The notes under the pieces were generated by a model. The model saw nothing but the letters and a program-made list of their open reading frames with translations. It was not told the origin of the DNA and did not search any database. The translations under genes and the position numbers were made by a program. Shown here piece after piece: positions 17,740 through 27,222 of a stretch of DNA of 64,000 nt; the stretch's first letter is position 1; each line of letters starts with the position of its first letter. This DNA comes from Streptomyces spiralis (GTDB lineage: Bacteria > Actinomycetota > Actinomycetes > Streptomycetales > Streptomycetaceae): contig NZ_BNBC01000008.1 of the NCBI RefSeq assembly GCF_014654675.1, positions 158,331 to 222,330 on the forward strand, written 5' to 3'.

Positions 17740-19023
17740 TCACGCCTGGGGAACGCCTCCGGTGGCGGGGGTGCGGGTCGCGCGCAGGCGCTGGGCGAGC
17801 AGGGCGAGGGCGCAGAGAGCGGCGACCGTCGCCGCGTAGGTGACGAACGTGTCGTGCAGACCGGCGTGCGTGGCGGCGATGCCGGCGATCACGGCCGGGA
17901 TGCTGAAGGCCAGGTAGGAGATGACGAAGGCGACGGAGAGCAGCTCGCTGCGTTCGGCGGGGCGGGCTATCCGGGCCAGTGTGCCGAAGCTGGCGAGGGC
18001 GGAGCCGCCGAAGCCGACGCCCGCGATCGCGGTTCCGAGCGCGGCCGCGGTCAGGGAGTGCTCCTCCACACCGGTCAGGGCGACGGCCGTGCCGACGAGG
18101 AGCAGGGTCGCGCTGACGGCGAGGGTCCGTCCGACGGGCCAGCCGCGCAGGGCGAGGGCGGTGAGGAAGGCCGGGCCGGTGAGCAGGGTGACCACGAGTC
18201 CGCCGACGACGTGGCTGGAGAGGCCGAACAGGACGACGGCGACGGACGGGCCGAGCGAGAGGTAGAGGCCGCCGAGTGCCCAGCTCGCGATGAGGATCGG
18301 GACCAGGCTCAGCAGGTCGGCCCGCAGGTGGGGGGCGATCCGCAGGCGGGGCTGGAGCGAGCGGGCGGCGCCGGGGCGGCGCAGCGAGGTCTCGGGCAGG
18401 GCCGACAGGAGGGCGCCGGCCACCACGAGGGCGAGGAGCAGCAGCACGTAGACGAGGCGGGTGGGGTGCGGCCCGTACTCGATGAGGAGCCCGCATCCGA
18501 GCGAGCCCAGTCCGAGTCCGAAGGTGGGCGCGGTGCCCGTGACGAGGCCCGCCCGGTGCGGGGCGTGCGCGGGGTTGAGGTCGGACAGGGCGGCGCCGAG
18601 CGTGGTCATGGCGGCCCCGGTGGCGATGCCCTGGATGAAGCGTGCCGTCAGCAGCAGGCCGACGTTGCCCGCGGTGAGGAACAGGACCATCGAGGCCGCT
18701 TCGAGGGCGATCGCGGAGAGCAGGACCGGACGGCGGCCGAGGTGGTCGGAGAGGGCGCCGAGGACGAGCAGCGCCCCGATCATGCCGAGCACGTAGACAG
18801 CGAAGACCGTGGTGAGGGTGGTGGCGGAGAAGTGCCATTCCTGCTGGTAGACGACATAGAGCGGGGAGGGTGCGCTCGAGGCGGCCATGAACAGCACGAA
18901 GACGACCGCCAGGGAGGCGAAGGCGACGGGACGGCTCAGCCGTCGTCGCCTCTCCTCCGGTGGCGCTACCCAGTCGGTGGGCGCCAGGGAGGGCTGGAGC
19001 TGGCACGGGGCGGGACCGGACAC
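17740..19023 (-). CDS. MFS exporter, 12 membrane helices
   Basis: This 427-residue major facilitator protein has the loop 2-3 motif GALSDHLGRRPVLL, the helix-5 stretch GTAPTFGLGLGSLGCGLL (antiporter-like motif C character) and twelve hydrophobic segments. A hydrophilic N-terminal ~35 residues precede helix 1 (VFVLFMAASSAPSPLYVVYQ). The divergent TetR gene 77 bp away suggests a drug-efflux arrangement in which the exporter is induced by its substrate. The substrate is unknown. A hairpin terminator follows. Confidence 0.92.
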   Translation of the reverse strand: MSGPAPCQLQPSLAPTDWVAPPEERRRRLSRPVAFASLAVVFVLFMAASSAPSPLYVVYQQEWHFSATTLTTVFAVYVLGMIGALLVLGALSDHLGRRPVLLSAIALEAASMVLFLTAGNVGLLLTARFIQGIATGAAMTTLGAALSDLNPAHAPHRAGLVTGTAPTFGLGLGSLGCGLLIEYGPHPTRLVYVLLLLALVVAGALLSALPETSLRRPGAARSLQPRLRIAPHLRADLLSLVPILIASWALGGLYLSLGPSVAVVLFGLSSHVVGGLVVTLLTGPAFLTALALRGWPVGRTLAVSATLLLVGTAVALTGVEEHSLTAAALGTAIAGVGFGGSALASFGTLARIARPAERSELLSVAFVISYLAFSIPAVIAGIAATHAGLHDTFVTYAATVAALCALALLAQRLRATRTPATGGVPQA

Positions 19024-19050
19024 GACGCGACTCCAAAAGCAGTGATCGAT

Positions 19051-19075
19051 GCGTTTAGAACGCTACCACTAACGC
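19051..19075. promoter_or_regulatory. Candidate TetR operator
   Basis: In the 76-bp gap between the divergent MFS and TetR genes, GCGTT at 19051-19055 and AACGC at 19071-19075 make an interrupted dyad (GCGTT-N15-AACGC) over an AT-rich centre. Repression of both promoters from here would be typical. Confidence 0.5.
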
Positions 19076-19099
19076 AACGATCAGTGCGATAATTTCCCC

Positions 19100-19666
19100 A
19101 TGGCTGACTCGTCGACCCAAGTACGTCCCGGCGGCCGCTCCGCGAAGGTGCGGGCGGCCGTCCACCACGCCGTCGCGGAACTCCTCGCCGAGGAGGAAGC
19201 GGAGACTTTGACCCTGCCCGCCGTGGCCGCGCGCGCCGGCGTGCACCCCACCACCCTGTACCGGCGCTGGGGGTCCACCGCCCAGCTACTCAACGACGTC
19301 GCCACCAGCCGCTTCACCGACGACCTGGTCGTCCCCGACTCCGGCTCCCTCGCCGGCGACCTCCAGCGCTGGCTCGCCGACGTGGCCACCGACGTCGCCG
19401 ACCCGGACACGCTCGCCCTCATGCGGGCGACCATCGGCTCCGGCCCGGCGGGCGGCTGCGCCTGCGTCGAGGACCGCCACCGCCAGCTCGGCGCGATCAT
19501 CCGGCGCGAACAGGACCGCGGGGGGACGGCACTCGACGTGGAGACCGCGGCGGACTTCCTCCTCGGCCCGCTCTACTACCGCGCCATTTTCACCCCCGAG
19601 CCCGCCTCCGCCGACTGGGCCCGCACGCTGGTGTCCACCTATCTGGCGACGCTCCGGACGCCCTGA
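19100..19666 (+). CDS. TetR-family regulator
   Basis: A 188-residue TetR-type repressor. HTH residues lie at about 25-60 (TLTLPAVAARAGVHPTTLYRRWGS); the C-terminal half (LALMRATIGSGPAGG and on) is the ligand and dimer domain of the TetR_C_11-like kind. The ATG at 19100 sits 76 bp from the divergent MFS exporter, the probable target. The single Cys pair GGCACVEDR at mid-domain is notable but not diagnostic. Confidence 0.93.
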   Translation: MADSSTQVRPGGRSAKVRAAVHHAVAELLAEEEAETLTLPAVAARAGVHPTTLYRRWGSTAQLLNDVATSRFTDDLVVPDSGSLAGDLQRWLADVATDVADPDTLALMRATIGSGPAGGCACVEDRHRQLGAIIRREQDRGGTALDVETAADFLLGPLYYRAIFTPEPASADWARTLVSTYLATLRTP

Positions 19667-20035
19667 GCCGCACACGGATCGCGAGGGCGCGGCGTGGCAC
19701 ACACATGCGTCTCGCCCTAGGGAGTGTCTTTCCGATCATCCGATCGTTGGGTTGCGGCCCCGACGAACTCGCCCAGGCGGACAGCCAGGAGCAGGCGCGG
19801 GCAGAGCGCGCTACGGGCCGTGGGGGCCGGGTCGTCGCTGCCCCTCGACTGCAGCGGGCGGGCCGATCGGGCCTCTTGAACGGCAGGAGTCCCCGGGAGG
19901 GGCCGGTTCGCAGGTCATTCACTCGTTCAAGTGAATAGGCCGAACGTATGACCGTGGGGCCTTCTTTGCTGGGTAACGTGCGGGCTCGACCGGCCCGGCA
20001 GGGCCGGTTCGGAGCGCGGTCAGAAGGGTGCGGGG
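19667..20035. other. Spacer of about 370 bp
   Basis: No gene is supported. Around 19722-19750 the sequence (GAGTGTCTTTCCGATCATCC) has the look of an IS5-type end, but no transposase reading follows. The last 80 bp (19930-20035) likely hold the promoter of the cholesterol oxidase gene. Confidence 0.35.
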
Positions 20036-21868
20036 ATGACGGACGGTCCTTCGAACCAGGGCGGCGGGCTGTCGCGGCGCAGGCTGCTCGCGTCGTCGGC
20101 CGCCGCGGGCGGCGCGGTCTGGTTGCTGCGCGGGCTGGTCCGGCCGGGCAGCGCCTACGCGGCCTCGGCACCGCCGCCGGGCTTCCCGGCCGGGATCGAC
20201 GTCTATCAGCGCACGTACGAGAACTGGGCCGGTGAGATTCGTACCGACCAGCTGTGGACGTGCGCGCCGCGCAGCCCTCAGGAGGTGCTCGACGTCGTCA
20301 ACTGGGCCTACGGCGCCGGCTGGACCGTACGCGCGCAAGGGCAGCGGCATGGCTGGGCCCCCCTCACGGTGGCCGACGGCACACCCGCCGCGGCCCGGGT
20401 CGTCCTGCTGGACACGACCGCACACCTCACCGCGATGTCGCTGGAGCAGCAGGCCGCCGACGGGTCGGCCCGGGTCCGGGTCCAGGCCGGCGCCTCGCTG
20501 GAGACGCTGCTCGCGTTCGCCGGCGAGGGTGGATACGGGGTCGCCTCCGCGCCGGCACCCGGCGATCTGTCGGTCGGTGGCGCGCTTGCCATCGGCGCGC
20601 ATGGCACGGCCGTCCCCGCCGTCGGCGAGAGCCCGTCGTCCGGCCACGGCTACGGCTCGCTGAGCAACCTGGTCACCGAGCTGACCGTGGTCGTCTGGGA
20701 CGACGCCACCGGCCGCTACGTCCTGCGGACCGTCGGCCGAGCCGAGCCCGACTGTGCTGCGCTCCTCACTCACCTCGGCCGCTCGCTCGTCACTGAGGCC
20801 GTCGTGCGGGTGGGCACCGACCACCATCTGCGCTGCCAGTCCATTCTGGACATCCCCGCCACCGAGCTGTTCGCCGCCCCCGGTGCTCCGGCCGGCACGC
20901 GGACCCTGGCCGGCTTCGTGGACCGCACCGGCCGGGTCGAGGCGATCTGGTTCGCCTTCACCGACTGCCCCTGGCTGAAGGTCTGGAGTGTCGCCCCGAA
21001 GCGGCCGCTCACCGCCCGCGCGGTCGACGAACCGTACAACTACCCGTTCTCCGACTCCCTCCCCGAGCCGGTAGCCCGGCTGGCCGGGGACCTGGTCTCC
21101 GGGGCGTGGGCGAGTGCGCCGCTCTTCGGGCAGGTCCAGTACCTGCTGGCCAAGGTCGCGTTGACCGGCGACATCACCGACGTCCTGCTCTCGGGGACCC
21201 TAGTGCGGGACGTGCTGACCGGCGACGTGCTCACCCACCTGCTGGCAGGCGGTCTGCGCTCTGACCTGTGGGGGGCCTCCCGCAACCTGCTGCAGTACGT
21301 GCGGCCCACCACGCTGCGCGAGACCGCCAACGGCTACGCCGTCCTCACCCGCCGCGCCGATCTGCAGTGGGTGGTCAGCCAGTTCACCGGCTTCTATCGC
21401 ACGCTGCTCACCCAGTACGCGGCGCGCGGCGAGTACCCGGTCAACGGCCAGGTGGAGATCCGGGTGACTGGTCTGGAGGACCCGTTCGTGTGCGGTGTCC
21501 CCGGCGCGCGGCCCCCGCTGCTGTCCGCCCTGCGGCCGCGTCCCGACCGGCCGGACGTCGACACCGCCGTGTGGATCGACGTCCTCTCCCTGCCGACGAC
21601 ACCCGCCCTGCACCGCTTCTACCGCGACATCGAGCAATTCCTCCTGGCCCTGGACGGGGACCGGGCGACAGTTCGCGTGGAGTGGTCCAAGGGCTGGGCC
21701 TACAGCGACACCGCCGCGTGGTCCGACCCGGACGTCCTCACCCGGGCCATTCCCGCCAGCCAGCGCGCCGGGGGCGGCCCGGGCTGGGACGAGGCGGTCG
21801 CGATTCTCGACCGGCTCGACCCCCACCGCGTGTTGTCCAGCCCGTTCCTCGACGCGCTGCTGCGCTGA
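20036..21868 (+). CDS. Secreted FAD-linked cholesterol oxidase (VAO type, Brevibacterium class II)
   Basis: This 610-residue protein has a twin-arginine signal (SRRRLLASSAAAGG, residues 13-26) with AYA as probable cleavage site. A VAO-type FAD domain follows, with AQGQRHGW (His105, candidate covalent flavin attachment residue) and the flavin-binding segment GDLSVGGALAIGAHGTA. The rest matches the cholesterol-oxidase substrate-binding domain, including the late YPVNGQVEIRVTGLEDP and VEWSKGWAY. It would oxidise a 3-beta-hydroxysterol outside the cell, passing electrons to O2. It stands alone, unlike sterol catabolic clusters. Substrate could be another sterol or cyclic alcohol. Confidence 0.88.
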   Translation: MTDGPSNQGGGLSRRRLLASSAAAGGAVWLLRGLVRPGSAYAASAPPPGFPAGIDVYQRTYENWAGEIRTDQLWTCAPRSPQEVLDVVNWAYGAGWTVRAQGQRHGWAPLTVADGTPAAARVVLLDTTAHLTAMSLEQQAADGSARVRVQAGASLETLLAFAGEGGYGVASAPAPGDLSVGGALAIGAHGTAVPAVGESPSSGHGYGSLSNLVTELTVVVWDDATGRYVLRTVGRAEPDCAALLTHLGRSLVTEAVVRVGTDHHLRCQSILDIPATELFAAPGAPAGTRTLAGFVDRTGRVEAIWFAFTDCPWLKVWSVAPKRPLTARAVDEPYNYPFSDSLPEPVARLAGDLVSGAWASAPLFGQVQYLLAKVALTGDITDVLLSGTLVRDVLTGDVLTHLLAGGLRSDLWGASRNLLQYVRPTTLRETANGYAVLTRRADLQWVVSQFTGFYRTLLTQYAARGEYPVNGQVEIRVTGLEDPFVCGVPGARPPLLSALRPRPDRPDVDTAVWIDVLSLPTTPALHRFYRDIEQFLLALDGDRATVRVEWSKGWAYSDTAAWSDPDVLTRAIPASQRAGGGPGWDEAVAILDRLDPHRVLSSPFLDALLR

Positions 21869-22052
21869 GCGGGCGGGCAATGCCGGCCTTCCGGCGTGTC
21901 GGCGTCGCCTGCATCGTGGTTCTGGATCACTTTCCGTGCCAGTGCCACCGAGGGTCACCACAACCGCGATCATGAACGGCCTCGCGCCGTACGGAGCGCG
22001 ACGCGCTGGGCACAGTGAGTGATCGCTTGGGGATCGTGACGGCCGCGGGCAA

Positions 22053-22595
22053 CTACCAGAGCCAGCGGTCGAGGAACTCGGCCCAGATGAACCCGTGGTA
22101 GCCGTCGAAGGCAGGTGGATCGATCTTCTTGAGTTCGTCAGCGAGTATGCGGAGTTCGGCCAGGGCTTCGTCCTCGCGGTCATCCGGATCGCGGAGGACC
22201 TCGGACTCGCTGACGTGCAGGCCGTAGTGGTGCAGGGTCCGCAGCCACAGGTCGATGGATGAGTTGGCGAACCATGCCTCGCCCTGAGGAAGGACGTAGT
22301 AAACCGTCCCTGTGCCGGGTTCGACCCCGAACGACCATTGCAGACCCGGCACGAGGTCGCCATGGTGATTCTGGGTGAGGAGGTAGAGCGACCTACCAGT
22401 TGACGTCTGGAGTGCTGGAGCCGCCTCCATCTGGAACGATACGTACTCGATCAACTGATCAACGACAGGGATCCCGGCATCGACAAGCAGTGCCTTCTGT
22501 TCCCCGGGGATCTGCCGGCCCGACACGACTGCCGGGTCTGCCCTGATTACGTCCCCGGTGCCGGCCCAGGCAGTGAGCTCGTCAAACGTTGTCAT
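22053..22595 (-). CDS. SUKH-4-like immunity protein
   Basis: A 180-residue cytoplasmic protein starting MTTFDELTAWAGTGDV. The pattern fits the SUKH superfamily (SMI1/KNR4-like), SUKH-4 type: an N-terminal helix with LLVDAGIPV, a central FGVEPGTGTVYYVLPQGEAWFANSSIDLWLRTLHHYG, and a C-terminal helix bearing acidic residues and Trp. SUKH proteins often neutralise polymorphic toxins. No toxin gene is next to it, so it is either an orphan immunity gene or has another role. The start at 22595 was chosen over an Arg/Pro-rich upstream extension. Confidence 0.65.
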   Translation of the reverse strand: MTTFDELTAWAGTGDVIRADPAVVSGRQIPGEQKALLVDAGIPVVDQLIEYVSFQMEAAPALQTSTGRSLYLLTQNHHGDLVPGLQWSFGVEPGTGTVYYVLPQGEAWFANSSIDLWLRTLHHYGLHVSESEVLRDPDDREDEALAELRILADELKKIDPPAFDGYHGFIWAEFLDRWLW

Positions 22596-22950
22596 GCCTG
22601 ATCCTTCCGCGGCCGGCTGTGATGCGGACCCTGTCGAGCAGGGCTGACAGACACGGAGCCCATCAGGGACGACACACTCCTCAGTGACCGCCGGGGGCGT
22701 ATCGGCTCCAGGTTCCGCCGGCCTCGGTGACCAGGCGGGTGGTGGTCTTGCCGTACGCCAGCGAGGAAGGTGCCCCGCACGACGGCGAGCGGCAAGAAAC
22801 AGTCGGTGTAAGTGTTCGGTGAGAGCTGTGCTCAAAGGCGATTGAGTCGGCCCGCCGTGGCGGTCATGTGCTTGACAGGGGAATCACGTCCGCTGGCCGA
22901 CCGTCCCTCTCTTCGCGTAAACCCCGTCGGGTATCGGGGCGAGCCGTCCG
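22596..22950. other. Spacer of about 350 bp
   Basis: No intact gene. A minus-strand scrap near 22690-22760 (AYGKTTTRLVTEAGGTW then a stop) could be the tail of a lost gene. The rest looks non-coding. Confidence 0.3.
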
Positions 22951-22990
22951 TTGACGCCCACTAGATACTGAGTGTAGATACTGGGGTATG
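22951..22990 (+). promoter_or_regulatory. Promoter and operator of the PadR operon, probably leaderless
   Basis: TTGACG (22951-22956) and TAGATA (22975-22980) are spaced 18 bp apart like a vegetative -35/-10 pair. The start ATG is at 22988, about 7 bp past the -10 box, so transcription should begin at or next to the ATG and yield a leaderless mRNA. The 9-mer TAGATACTG occurs twice (22962-22970 and 22975-22983), one copy covering the -10 box. It is a plausible autorepression site for the PadR product. Confidence 0.6.
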
Positions 22991-23512
22991 ACCGTTCCTC
23001 TGGCACTCCTTGGACTCCTTGAACGGGAGTCGAGCCACGGCTACGACCTCAAGCGCGACTACGACACCTATTTCGGCCGGGGCAAGCCGCTGCCCGCCGG
23101 GCAGGTCTACTCGACCCTGGGGCGCCTTGCCCGTGACGGGAAGGTCGAGGTCGGTGAGACCGGGCCCGGTTCGGGGCCGGACCGCAAGCGCTATGTGATC
23201 ACCGAGCTCGGGGTCACGCAGGTCGAGAGCTGGCTGACCGAGCCGGTCGCGGGTGAACCACACCTGCAGACAGTGCTGTTCACCAAGGTCGTACTGGCGG
23301 TGCTGTTGGAGCGCGACCCCCGCGTGTACCTCGACATCCAGCGTGCCGCCCACATGGAGCGAATGAGGGAGCTGACCGAGCTGCGCCGGACCGGCAGCAC
23401 GATCGACTCCATCCTGGCCGATCACGGCGTGTTCCACTTGGAGGCCGATCTGCGGTGGATGGACCAGACCGTGGCACGGCTCGCCGCTCTGACAGCGGAG
23501 GTGCGCTCATGA
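22988..23512 (+). CDS. PadR-family regulator
   Basis: A 174-residue PadR protein: winged HTH at 4-85 (LALLGLLERESSHGYDL, then LPAGQVYSTLGRLARDGKVE and DRKRYVITELG) plus a C-terminal helical dimerisation domain with LTELRRTG. Its TGA overlaps the ATG of the ABC ATPase gene, and the ATPase overlaps the permease, so all three form one operon. Such PadR/ABC sets often export antimicrobial compounds and are derepressed by them. Confidence 0.93.
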   Translation: MTVPLALLGLLERESSHGYDLKRDYDTYFGRGKPLPAGQVYSTLGRLARDGKVEVGETGPGSGPDRKRYVITELGVTQVESWLTEPVAGEPHLQTVLFTKVVLAVLLERDPRVYLDIQRAAHMERMRELTELRRTGSTIDSILADHGVFHLEADLRWMDQTVARLAALTAEVRS

Positions 23513-24207
23513 GTTCGGACGATGGCTTTCTCGTGCAAGCGCAGGATGCTGTCCTGTCGTTCGGGCAGACACCCGCGCTGCAGGGCGCGAACCTCTCTGC
23601 CCGTGCCGGCGAGATCCTCGCGGTCACCGGCCCGAGTGGCTCCGGCAAGTCCACTCTGCTGCACTGCCTGGCCGGGATCCTCGTCCCTGACTCCGGCGAG
23701 ATCTGGTTCGACGGCCATCGCATCGACACTCAGGGCGAGCCCGAACGCAGCACGCTGCGCCGGGATCACTTCGGCTTTGTTTTCCAGTTCGGTCAGCTCG
23801 TCCCCGAGTTGACGGCTGAGGAGAACGTCGCTCTGCCGCTGCTGCTTGCCAAGTCCCGCAGGGCGAGCGCGCTGGCCGAGGCCCGGTCGTGGTTCGGGCG
23901 GCTCGGCCTGGACGGCCTCGAGGCGCGCCGATCGGGCGAACTCTCCGGCGGACAGGCACAGCGTGTCGCCCTGGCGCGTGCCCTGGTCTCCCGGCCCAAG
24001 GTGCTGTTCGCCGACGAGCCGACCGGGGCGCTCGACTCGCTCACCGGCGAGCACGTGATGGACCTGCTGGTCGCCTCCGCACGGGAGGAGGGCACCACGG
24101 TCGTCCTGGTCACCCACGAGCCGCGGGTGGCTGCCTACGCGAACCGCGAAGTCATCGTCCGCGACGGCAAGGTCACGCCGCTCTTCGTCGAACGGCTCAC
24201 CTCGTGA
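23509..24207 (+). CDS. ABC transporter ATP-binding subunit (LolD/MacB type)
   Basis: This 232-residue ATPase has Walker A GPSGSGKST, Q-loop FVFQFGQLVPELTAEEN, signature LSGGQAQR, Walker B VLFADEPTGALD and the switch His in VTHE. The PTGALD and QLVPxLT pattern is typical of ATPases partnering FtsX-like permeases (MacB/LolD/BceA class). It starts within the padR stop (ATGA) and ends within the permease start (GTGA). Confidence 0.95.
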   Translation: MSSDDGFLVQAQDAVLSFGQTPALQGANLSARAGEILAVTGPSGSGKSTLLHCLAGILVPDSGEIWFDGHRIDTQGEPERSTLRRDHFGFVFQFGQLVPELTAEENVALPLLLAKSRRASALAEARSWFGRLGLDGLEARRSGELSGGQAQRVALARALVSRPKVLFADEPTGALDSLTGEHVMDLLVASAREEGTTVVLVTHEPRVAAYANREVIVRDGKVTPLFVERLTS

Positions 24208-26501
24208 TCCGCCTCGGCCTGCGCCTCACCCTGAGCGGCGGCAGGGAGGCCGGCTCCCGCCTCGCCGTCATCGTGGCCGCCGTCGCCCTCGGCGTTGGAT
24301 TGCTGCTGAGCATCCTGGCGGCCATCAACGCCACCGCCACCCAGAACAGCCGAAACGCCTGGCTCAACACCGGCTCCGGCAAAAGCGCGACGAGCCAGTC
24401 CGCAGCGAAGGCAGACACCGACTCGCTGTGGTGGCTGCTGAGAGCGGACCACTTCGACGGCAAAACCATCGGCCGTGTCGACGTCGCCGCCACCGGCCCG
24501 AACTCCCCAATCCCGCCAGGACTCTCACGCCTTCCCAAACCGGGCGAGTTCTACGCCTCACCGGCTCTGGACAAGCTCCTCCACTCAACCCCGGCCGCCG
24601 AACTGGCCGACCGCTACCCCGGCCACCAGGTGGGCACGGTCGGCAACGCGGCGCTCCCGGGCCCCGACTCCCTGGTCGTCGTCATCGGCCACCGCCCCGA
24701 CCAGCTCGCCAAACAGCACGACGCCACTCAGGTCACCACGATCACCACCACGACCCCCAGCAGCTGCAACGGCACGAACTGCACGGTCAGGGCGGGCATC
24801 GACAGCAGAGGCATCAAGCTCATCCTCTCCGTCGCGGGCACCGCCCTGATCTTCCCCGTGCTCATCCTCATCGGCACGGCCACCCGGCTTGCAGCCGCCC
24901 GCCGCGAGCAGCGCTTCGCCGCGATGCGCCTGGTGGGCGCCACACCGCGGCAGATCTCGATGCTCTCCACCGTCGAATCGACGCTCGCAGCGATCGCCGG
25001 CACAGCCGTCGGCTTCGGCCTCTTCTACCTGTTCCGTACGCAGTTGGCCTTGGTCAACCTCACGCGGACGCCCTACTTCGCCGGCGACCTCACGCTCCGG
25101 ACCAGCGACATCCTGCTCATCTCCGTCGCCGTCCCGGTGGGGGCCGCCGTCGCGGCCCGGATCGCCCTGCGCCGCGTGCAGGTCTCCCCGCTCGGGGTCA
25201 CCCGGCGCGTCACGCCACGCCCGCCGCGGGTCTACCGGGTGATCCCGCTGGCCGTCGGTATCGCCGAACTCACGTACACCATCGGCCGGGTGCCCAGGAG
25301 CACGAACGGCCAGATCTGGGTCTTCGTCCCGGGAATCCTGCTGGTCCTGACCGGACTCGTCATCGCCGGCCCCTGGCTGACCATGGCCGGAGCCCGCCTC
25401 CTGGCCCGGCAGACCAGCCGCCCCGCGCTGCTCGTCGCGGGCCGACGGCTCGCGGACGACCCGAAGGCCGGCTTCCGCACGGTCAGCGGGCTGGTCCTCG
25501 CCCTGTGCGTCACCAGCGCCGCCGTCGGGGTCATCGGCTCGCTGAACGCCGAGCGCAGCATCCCGCAGGCCAGCCGGGCGGTCGCCGGCGCCTTGGACGC
25601 CAACTACGCCCACGGCTTCGACCGCGCCACCGGGCGTCAGATCGGCAGTGTGCCGCCACTCTCGAAGGCTGCCGTCGGCGACCTGAACTCCGTACCGGGC
25701 GTCAAAGGCGTCCTGATGATCCACACGAATCCGCTCGGCACCACGGACCCGACCATTCACGGCCCAAAGGGCGTCGGAACCCCTCCGGTCGCAGGCCTGG
25801 CCTCATGCACGGAGCTCGCAAGGATGCCGGCCAACAGCGGATGCCCCGCCGGAGCCCAAACGGTGTCGGTCGCCCAGAACTACGGCAGCTTCGGAACGTA
25901 CCACTGGATGCGCTGGCCCACGGCATGGCCCGCCGCCGACATCTCCGCCCAGCGCCTCGCCCGCCTCCCGGTCCAGGAGATCGTCGTGGCCACCAACGGG
26001 TCGACGTCGGCGATCGAACGTGCGCGCACCATCCTCGCGAACACGTATCCCGACCAGGACGTCCCCTGGACCGTCCGCGAGGACCATGCCCAAAGTGGCG
26101 CACAGCTCGCCGGATACCAGCAACTGGCCAATGTGGTCATCCTGGTCAGCTTCCCCATCGCCGGCTGCAGCCTGGCGGTGAGCGTGGCTGCGGGCCTGAA
26201 CGACCGCAAGCGCCCCTTTAGCCTGCTGCGGCTGACCGGCACCCAGCTCGGGGTGCTGCGCCGGGTAGTCCTCCTGGAGAGCGCGGTCCCGCTCCTGTCG
26301 GTCGCCGTAGTGGCGATCGGGATGGGCTTCCTGGCTGCCCAGCTGTTCGTACAGGCACAGTTCAGGTACTCGATCCAGCCACCGGGGATCCAGTACTACG
26401 CGATCGTGCTCGCCGGGCTTGTCGCCTCGCTGGCGGTGATCGCGTCCACGATGCCGCTGCTCAGACGCATCACGGGACCCGAAACGGCACGCAACGAGTA
26501 G
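24204..26501 (+). CDS. FtsX-like ABC permease
   Basis: A 765-residue permease starting at GTG 24204, which overlaps the ATPase stop. It has an N-terminal helix (SRLAVIVAAVALGVGLLLSILAA in two parts), a large extracytoplasmic loop, and two FtsX-like cores of three helices each, with the family phrase RREQRFAAMRLVGATPRQI before one and NDRKRPFSLLRLTGTQLGVLRRVVLLE before the last. The duplicated FtsX domain architecture is typical of actinobacterial exporters of the MacB/BceB group. Likely mechanotransmission or export for a peptide, lipid or drug. A terminator follows. Confidence 0.92.
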   Translation: MIRLGLRLTLSGGREAGSRLAVIVAAVALGVGLLLSILAAINATATQNSRNAWLNTGSGKSATSQSAAKADTDSLWWLLRADHFDGKTIGRVDVAATGPNSPIPPGLSRLPKPGEFYASPALDKLLHSTPAAELADRYPGHQVGTVGNAALPGPDSLVVVIGHRPDQLAKQHDATQVTTITTTTPSSCNGTNCTVRAGIDSRGIKLILSVAGTALIFPVLILIGTATRLAAARREQRFAAMRLVGATPRQISMLSTVESTLAAIAGTAVGFGLFYLFRTQLALVNLTRTPYFAGDLTLRTSDILLISVAVPVGAAVAARIALRRVQVSPLGVTRRVTPRPPRVYRVIPLAVGIAELTYTIGRVPRSTNGQIWVFVPGILLVLTGLVIAGPWLTMAGARLLARQTSRPALLVAGRRLADDPKAGFRTVSGLVLALCVTSAAVGVIGSLNAERSIPQASRAVAGALDANYAHGFDRATGRQIGSVPPLSKAAVGDLNSVPGVKGVLMIHTNPLGTTDPTIHGPKGVGTPPVAGLASCTELARMPANSGCPAGAQTVSVAQNYGSFGTYHWMRWPTAWPAADISAQRLARLPVQEIVVATNGSTSAIERARTILANTYPDQDVPWTVREDHAQSGAQLAGYQQLANVVILVSFPIAGCSLAVSVAAGLNDRKRPFSLLRLTGTQLGVLRRVVLLESAVPLLSVAVVAIGMGFLAAQLFVQAQFRYSIQPPGIQYYAIVLAGLVASLAVIASTMPLLRRITGPETARNE

Positions 26502-26509
26502 CCGCTACG

Positions 26510-26553
26510 AGGATGGCCTGGACCGGCTGACCACAGCCGGTCCAGGCCATCCT
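26510..26553. terminator. Perfect 19-bp hairpin after the ABC permease
   Basis: Positions 26510-26528 and 26535-26553 are perfectly complementary with a 6-nt loop, starting 8 bp after the permease stop. A strong intrinsic terminator for the PadR/ABC operon. Confidence 0.88.
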
Positions 26554-27222
26554 GGTTCAGGACCGCTGGATCACGAGTTCGTACTCGAGCAGCGCGACTC
26601 GGCCGCCGCCCATCAGCTCCGGTACGCACTTGCAGATCGCGTTCTCGCTGACATCTCGGTGTCCACGACCTCGTCATCACCCCGGCCGCCACCGCTCGCC
26701 GCACCGGGCTCCGCCGCTGGTCCGCCCGTGAGAGACGCCGGCTCGTACAGGGCGCTGCGGGTCGGCGAGGAGGCTGGCGATCGGATGGCGGTGTGCTCGC
26801 CAAGCCGCCCGAGGTGCGGCCGCGCCACGATCTGGGCCCACTTTGCCAGGCGGTCGAAGAGCTGCTTGGCGTTTTGGGTAGCTCATCGCCCGTCCCAGCG
26901 GCGCACGGAACAGATTCACGAACACCATGGCGAGGGGGGACGACGTGGCCTCCCAAAGGACGACGACCCGTTCGGCCCGGCCTCGGTGTTTCATGACAGC
27001 GAAACACCCCGGCCACTCCGGCTGGTTGTGCAGGACTGCCCGAACCCGAAAGCCAGTGGCGGGCTGCTTGCCACCTGGCTCGCCGCTCGCAACGGCGCCC
27101 CAGCCAGGCCGCGACGGGGGTTGAGGAACATCGGAACGAAAACCGGCGCTAAGCCTCCGCGCACCTGAGAGCGCTTTGACCTGGACTTCTACCCGGGCCC
27201 GCGCCGGCGCTTGGCCGGACGG
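26554..27222. other. Gene-poor stretch of about 670 bp
   Basis: No intact gene. The plus strand near 26575-26660 has an ordered scrap (VLEQRDSAAAHQLRYALADRVL) that soon loses frame, and the remainder to 27222 reads like decayed sequence on both strands. I do not recognise the ancestor. Confidence 0.35.

Noticed and set aside
17854..19092. 412-residue plus-strand frame antisense to the MFS gene
   Set aside because: Very Glu/Gly/Arg-rich without structure; the opposite strand has twelve helices and MFS motifs.
24428..26221. 597-residue frame inside the ABC permease gene
   Set aside because: Arg/Pro/His-rich +1 shadow of the permease.
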